Assembly: GCA_021827225.1 (NCBI GenBank)
Contig: JAKAXG010000172.1
Coordinates: 1-8,139, forward strand
DNA length: 8,139 bases
Origin: Actinomycetes bacterium
GTDB lineage: Bacteria > Actinomycetota > Acidimicrobiia > Acidimicrobiales > Palsa-688
Direction: 5' to 3'
The position numbers were made by a program, and so were the translations under genes. Under the pieces are notes generated by a model. It did not search any database, was not told where the DNA came from, and was given only the letters and a program-made list of their open reading frames with translations. Shown one piece after another: positions 6,278 to 8,139 of this stretch. Within the stretch, counting starts at the first letter, position 1, and each line of letters opens with the position of its first letter.

Positions 6278-7650
6278 CCGACGCCCGCGACCACCAGCAG
6301 ATGCAGGAAGCCGCCCGGCGGCATCTGTGGATGCACTTCACCCGGATGAGCAGCTACGCCGAGCACGAGGTGCCGGTGATGGTCCGGGGCGAGGGACCGT
6401 GGGTGTACGACAGCCGGGGCAAGCGGTACCTGGACGGGCTGTCGGGCCTGTTCGTGGTGCAGGCCGGGCACGGCCGGCGGGAGCTGGCCGAGGCGGCGGC
6501 CCGCCAGGCCGGGGAGCTGGCGTACTTCCCGCTGTGGAGCTACGCCCATCCCAACGCCATCGAGTTGTCGGAGCGGCTGGCCCACCTGGCCCCCGGGGCC
6601 CTCAACCGGGTGTTCTTCACCACCGGCGGCGGGGAGGCGGTGGAGTCGGCCTGGAAGCTGGCCCGCCAGTACTTCCGGGCGGTCGGCCAGCCGGGCCGTT
6701 ACAAGGTCATCTCCCGAGAGATCGCCTACCACGGCACCACCATGGGTGCCCTGTCGATCACCGGCCTGCCTTCCATCAAGGAGCCCTTCGAGCCGCTGGT
6801 CCCCGGCTCGGTCCGGGTGGCCAACACCAACTTCTACCGGGCCCCCGAGCACGGCGACGACGAGGTGGCGTTCGGGCTGTGGGCGGCCCGCGACATCGAG
6901 CGGCGCATCCAGATGGAAGGTCCCGACAGCGTGGCCGCGGTGTTCCTGGAGCCGGTCCAGAACTCCGGGGGGTGCTTCCCTCCCCCACCCGGATACTTCG
7001 CCGAGGTCCGGCGCATCTGTGACCGCTACGGGGTGCTGCTGGTCTCCGACGAGGTGATCTGCGCCTTCGGGCGGCTGGGATCGTGGTTCGGCGCCACCCG
7101 CTACGGCTACCAGCCCGACATGATCACCTGCGCCAAGGGGCTGACCAGCGGGTACTCGCCCCTCGGCGCCCTGATCGTGGAGGACCGGCTGATGGAGCCG
7201 TTCCTCGACGGCCGGGCCACGTTCTCCCACGGGTTCACCTTCGGCGGCCACCCGGTGTCGACCGCGGTGGCGCTGGCCAACCTGGACATCTTCGAGAAGG
7301 AGGACCTGGTCGGCAGGGTGTCGGCCCGGTCGGCAGCCTTCCGGGCCGTGCTGGACGGCCTCCGGGACCTGCCCATCGTCGGCGACGTCCGCGGCGACGG
7401 CTACTTCTTCGGCATCGAGTTGGTGAAGGACAAGGACACCCGCACCAGCTTCGACGACGACGAGTCCGAGCGGCTGCTGCGGGGCTTCCTGTCCGGGGCT
7501 CTCTTCGACGCCGGTCTGGTGTGCCGGGCCGATGACCGGGGTGACCCGGTGATCCAGCTGGCCCCGCCGCTCATCTGCGACCAGGAGCACTTCGAGCTGA
7601 TGGGCCAGGTGCTGCGCGACACTCTGAGCGAGGCCTGGACCAGGCTCTGA
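6262..7650 (+). CDS. Class III PLP-dependent aminotransferase, probable putrescine/omega-amine:pyruvate type
   Basis: Fold-type I aminotransferase of 462 residues, normal for class III. N-terminal HLWMHFTRMSSY (21-32) resembles the H-W-H-x-T entry motif of omega-amine transaminases. Others: TTGGGEAVESAWKLAR (about 120-135), AYHGTTMGALS (155-165), LEPVQNSGG (229-237), VSDEVICAFGR with the pyridine-nitrogen Asp263 (261-271), TCAKGLTSGYSPLGA with Schiff-base Lys292 (289-303), and HGFTFGGHP (323-331). All core residues are intact. ATG at 6262 is preferred because AAGGAG (6248-6253) lies 8 nt before it; ATG at 6274 overlaps the regulator stop as ATGA and is the alternative. An apparent reading frame back to 5617 is out-of-frame shadow over the regulator. 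With patD nearby, the likely reaction is putrescine to 4-aminobutanal. Whether the acceptor is pyruvate or 2-oxoglutarate, and whether beta-alanine, GABA or taurine is the donor, cannot be settled here. Confidence 0.9.
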   Translation: MGDQMTDARDHQQMQEAARRHLWMHFTRMSSYAEHEVPVMVRGEGPWVYDSRGKRYLDGLSGLFVVQAGHGRRELAEAAARQAGELAYFPLWSYAHPNAIELSERLAHLAPGALNRVFFTTGGGEAVESAWKLARQYFRAVGQPGRYKVISREIAYHGTTMGALSITGLPSIKEPFEPLVPGSVRVANTNFYRAPEHGDDEVAFGLWAARDIERRIQMEGPDSVAAVFLEPVQNSGGCFPPPPGYFAEVRRICDRYGVLLVSDEVICAFGRLGSWFGATRYGYQPDMITCAKGLTSGYSPLGALIVEDRLMEPFLDGRATFSHGFTFGGHPVSTAVALANLDIFEKEDLVGRVSARSAAFRAVLDGLRDLPIVGDVRGDGYFFGIELVKDKDTRTSFDDDESERLLRGFLSGALFDAGLVCRADDRGDPVIQLAPPLICDQEHFELMGQVLRDTLSEAWTRL

Positions 7651-7667
7651 CGCCGCCCGCAGCGGCG
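7651..7667 (+). repeat. Short GC hairpin directly after the aminotransferase stop
   Basis: CGCCGC (7651-7656) and GCGGCG (7662-7667) form 6-bp arms around a 5-nt loop, beginning at the base after the stop codon. It may add to 3'-end stability ahead of the larger hairpin. It is short and in GC-rich sequence. Confidence 0.35.
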
Positions 7668-7684
7668 GCCGGCGGCCCCTGACG

Positions 7685-7733
7685 CGGGAGGACCCGGCGC
7701 CGCCCCCCAGGGGGCTGGCGCCGGGTCCTCCCG
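7685..7733. terminator. Bidirectional hairpin terminator between convergent genes
   Basis: Perfect 17-bp arms, CGGGAGGACCCGGCGCC (7685-7701) and its exact complement at 7717-7733, enclose a 15-nt loop whose own CCCCC/GGGGG run can extend the stem. It lies 34 bp past the aminotransferase stop and 36 bp past the rpsA stop, the position of a terminator shared by two convergent units. There is no T-run on either side, as is common for high-GC actinobacteria, so it may instead act as an mRNA 3'-end barrier or with Rho. Confidence 0.8.
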
Positions 7734-7769
7734 TAGTCGCCTGGTCGGCGTCGGCCTGGTGGCCCCGGT

Positions 7770-8139
7770 CTACTCGGCTTCCGTTTCGGGGGCCGGGGCT
7801 TCGACGATGGCCTCCGAGTAGGTGCCGGGCTCGTCCTCGGCGGCGCCCACCGAGCCGCCGCCCTCCAGGTACTCGGCCCACGCGGCCTGGGCCTCGGACT
7901 CGGGCTCGAAGTCGGCGAATCCGGCCGCACCGATGTAGTTGCCCTGCTCGTCGTAGGCGTGCTCGCCGAACGCCTCGCGGTACTCGGCCGCCACCTCGCC
8001 GCCCTCGGCGGCCTGCTTGATCGACAGGCTGATCCGCCGGCGCTGGAGGTCGATCTCGATGATCTTCACCCACAGCTCCTCGCTGGGGCTGACCACCTGC
8101 TCGGGCAGGTCCACGTGGTGGTTGGCCATCTCCGAGATG
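7770..8139 (-). CDS. rpsA: 30S ribosomal protein S1, C-terminal part (5' end outside window)
   Basis: S1 binds mRNA on the 30S subunit and helps initiation on structured leaders. Only the last 122 complete codons are present. ISEMANHHVDLPEQVV and VKIIEIDLQRRRISLSIKQA are the end of the final S1 (OB-fold) repeat, with the usual DIxRRRISLSxKQ ending. A tail of about 80 residues follows, with the actinobacterial-style AYDEQGNYIG segment and a last stretch rich in Glu, Ala and Pro. The in-frame ATG at 8129 is internal (it follows I-S-E in the repeat) and is not a start. The gene converges with the aminotransferase across the 7685-7733 hairpin. S1 proteins of this lineage are longer-tailed than needed for the OB folds; the tail is unlikely to be structured. 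Confidence 0.95.
   Translation of the reverse strand, partial: ISEMANHHVDLPEQVVSPSEELWVKIIEIDLQRRRISLSIKQAAEGGEVAAEYREAFGEHAYDEQGNYIGAAGFADFEPESEAQAAWAEYLEGGGSVGAAEDEPGTYSEAIVEAPAPETEAE

Noticed and set aside
2600..7700. Mobile-element origin for the central block
   Set aside because: No transposase, integrase, terminal inverted repeat, flanking direct repeat or tRNA is visible, and composition matches the flanks. Only an old rearrangement can be suggested.
6256..8073. A 605-codon minus-strand open frame
   Set aside because: It runs antisense through the aminotransferase, across the hairpin region and over the rpsA tail in another frame. It has no domain signature and typical shadow composition.
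8127..8129. ATG at 8129 as the start of a 119-residue protein
   Set aside because: The frame continues upstream as I-S-E into the window edge and the sequence is the middle of the last S1 repeat, so this is an internal methionine of rpsA.

Overview
The window is a dense, very GC-rich stretch of bacterial chromosome, with G or C at most third codon positions and GTG starts on four of the eight genes. It looks like a high-GC Actinomycetota. The reasons are the rpsA / coaE / uvrB neighbourhood, a BldC-type one-domain regulator, an actinobacterial-style S1 protein with a long acidic tail, and several starts that look leaderless. A deep-branching class such as Acidimicrobiia would fit, but that is only an impression. 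I see no tRNA, rRNA, CRISPR array, transposase, integrase or plasmid function.

Layout from left to right. At 1-1781 (minus) lies uvrB, cut by the left edge, and at 1813-2430 (minus) coaE; together they form a DNA-repair / CoA-biosynthesis pair. A 244-bp spacer (2431-2674) with two inverted repeats separates them from a divergent small BldC/MerR-like DNA-binding protein at 2675-2986 (plus). That gene ends 11 bp from the convergent alanine dehydrogenase gene ald (2998-4113, minus). Upstream of ald on the same strand is patD (4226-5650, minus), a gamma-aminobutyraldehyde dehydrogenase. A 120-bp divergent regulatory region (5651-5770) separates patD from an Lrp/AsnC regulator (5771-6277, plus). 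The regulator overlaps the start of a class III PLP aminotransferase (6262-7650, plus). A 17-bp-arm hairpin (7685-7733) lies between that gene and the convergent 3' end of rpsA (7770-8139, minus), which is cut by the right edge.

How the genes fit together. The central block reads as a polyamine/diamine catabolic module. The aminotransferase would convert putrescine (or a related omega-amine) to 4-aminobutanal, and PatD would oxidise that to GABA. If pyruvate is the amino acceptor, alanine is the co-product, and Ald would oxidise it back to pyruvate, releasing ammonium and NADH. The Lrp/AsnC protein is the obvious local regulator. The best regulatory signal in the window is a dyad centred at 5729, perfect over 17 bp and paired at 15 of 17 positions over 35 bp. 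It overlaps the predicted -35 elements of both divergent promoters.

The module sits between rpsA and coaE-uvrB, genes that are close neighbours in many actinobacteria such as mycobacteria. It therefore looks like a metabolic cassette placed in a housekeeping neighbourhood, though no mobility gene or obvious insertion scar remains. Each enzyme belongs to a known family. What may be undescribed is the arrangement, the operator and the inclusion of ald.
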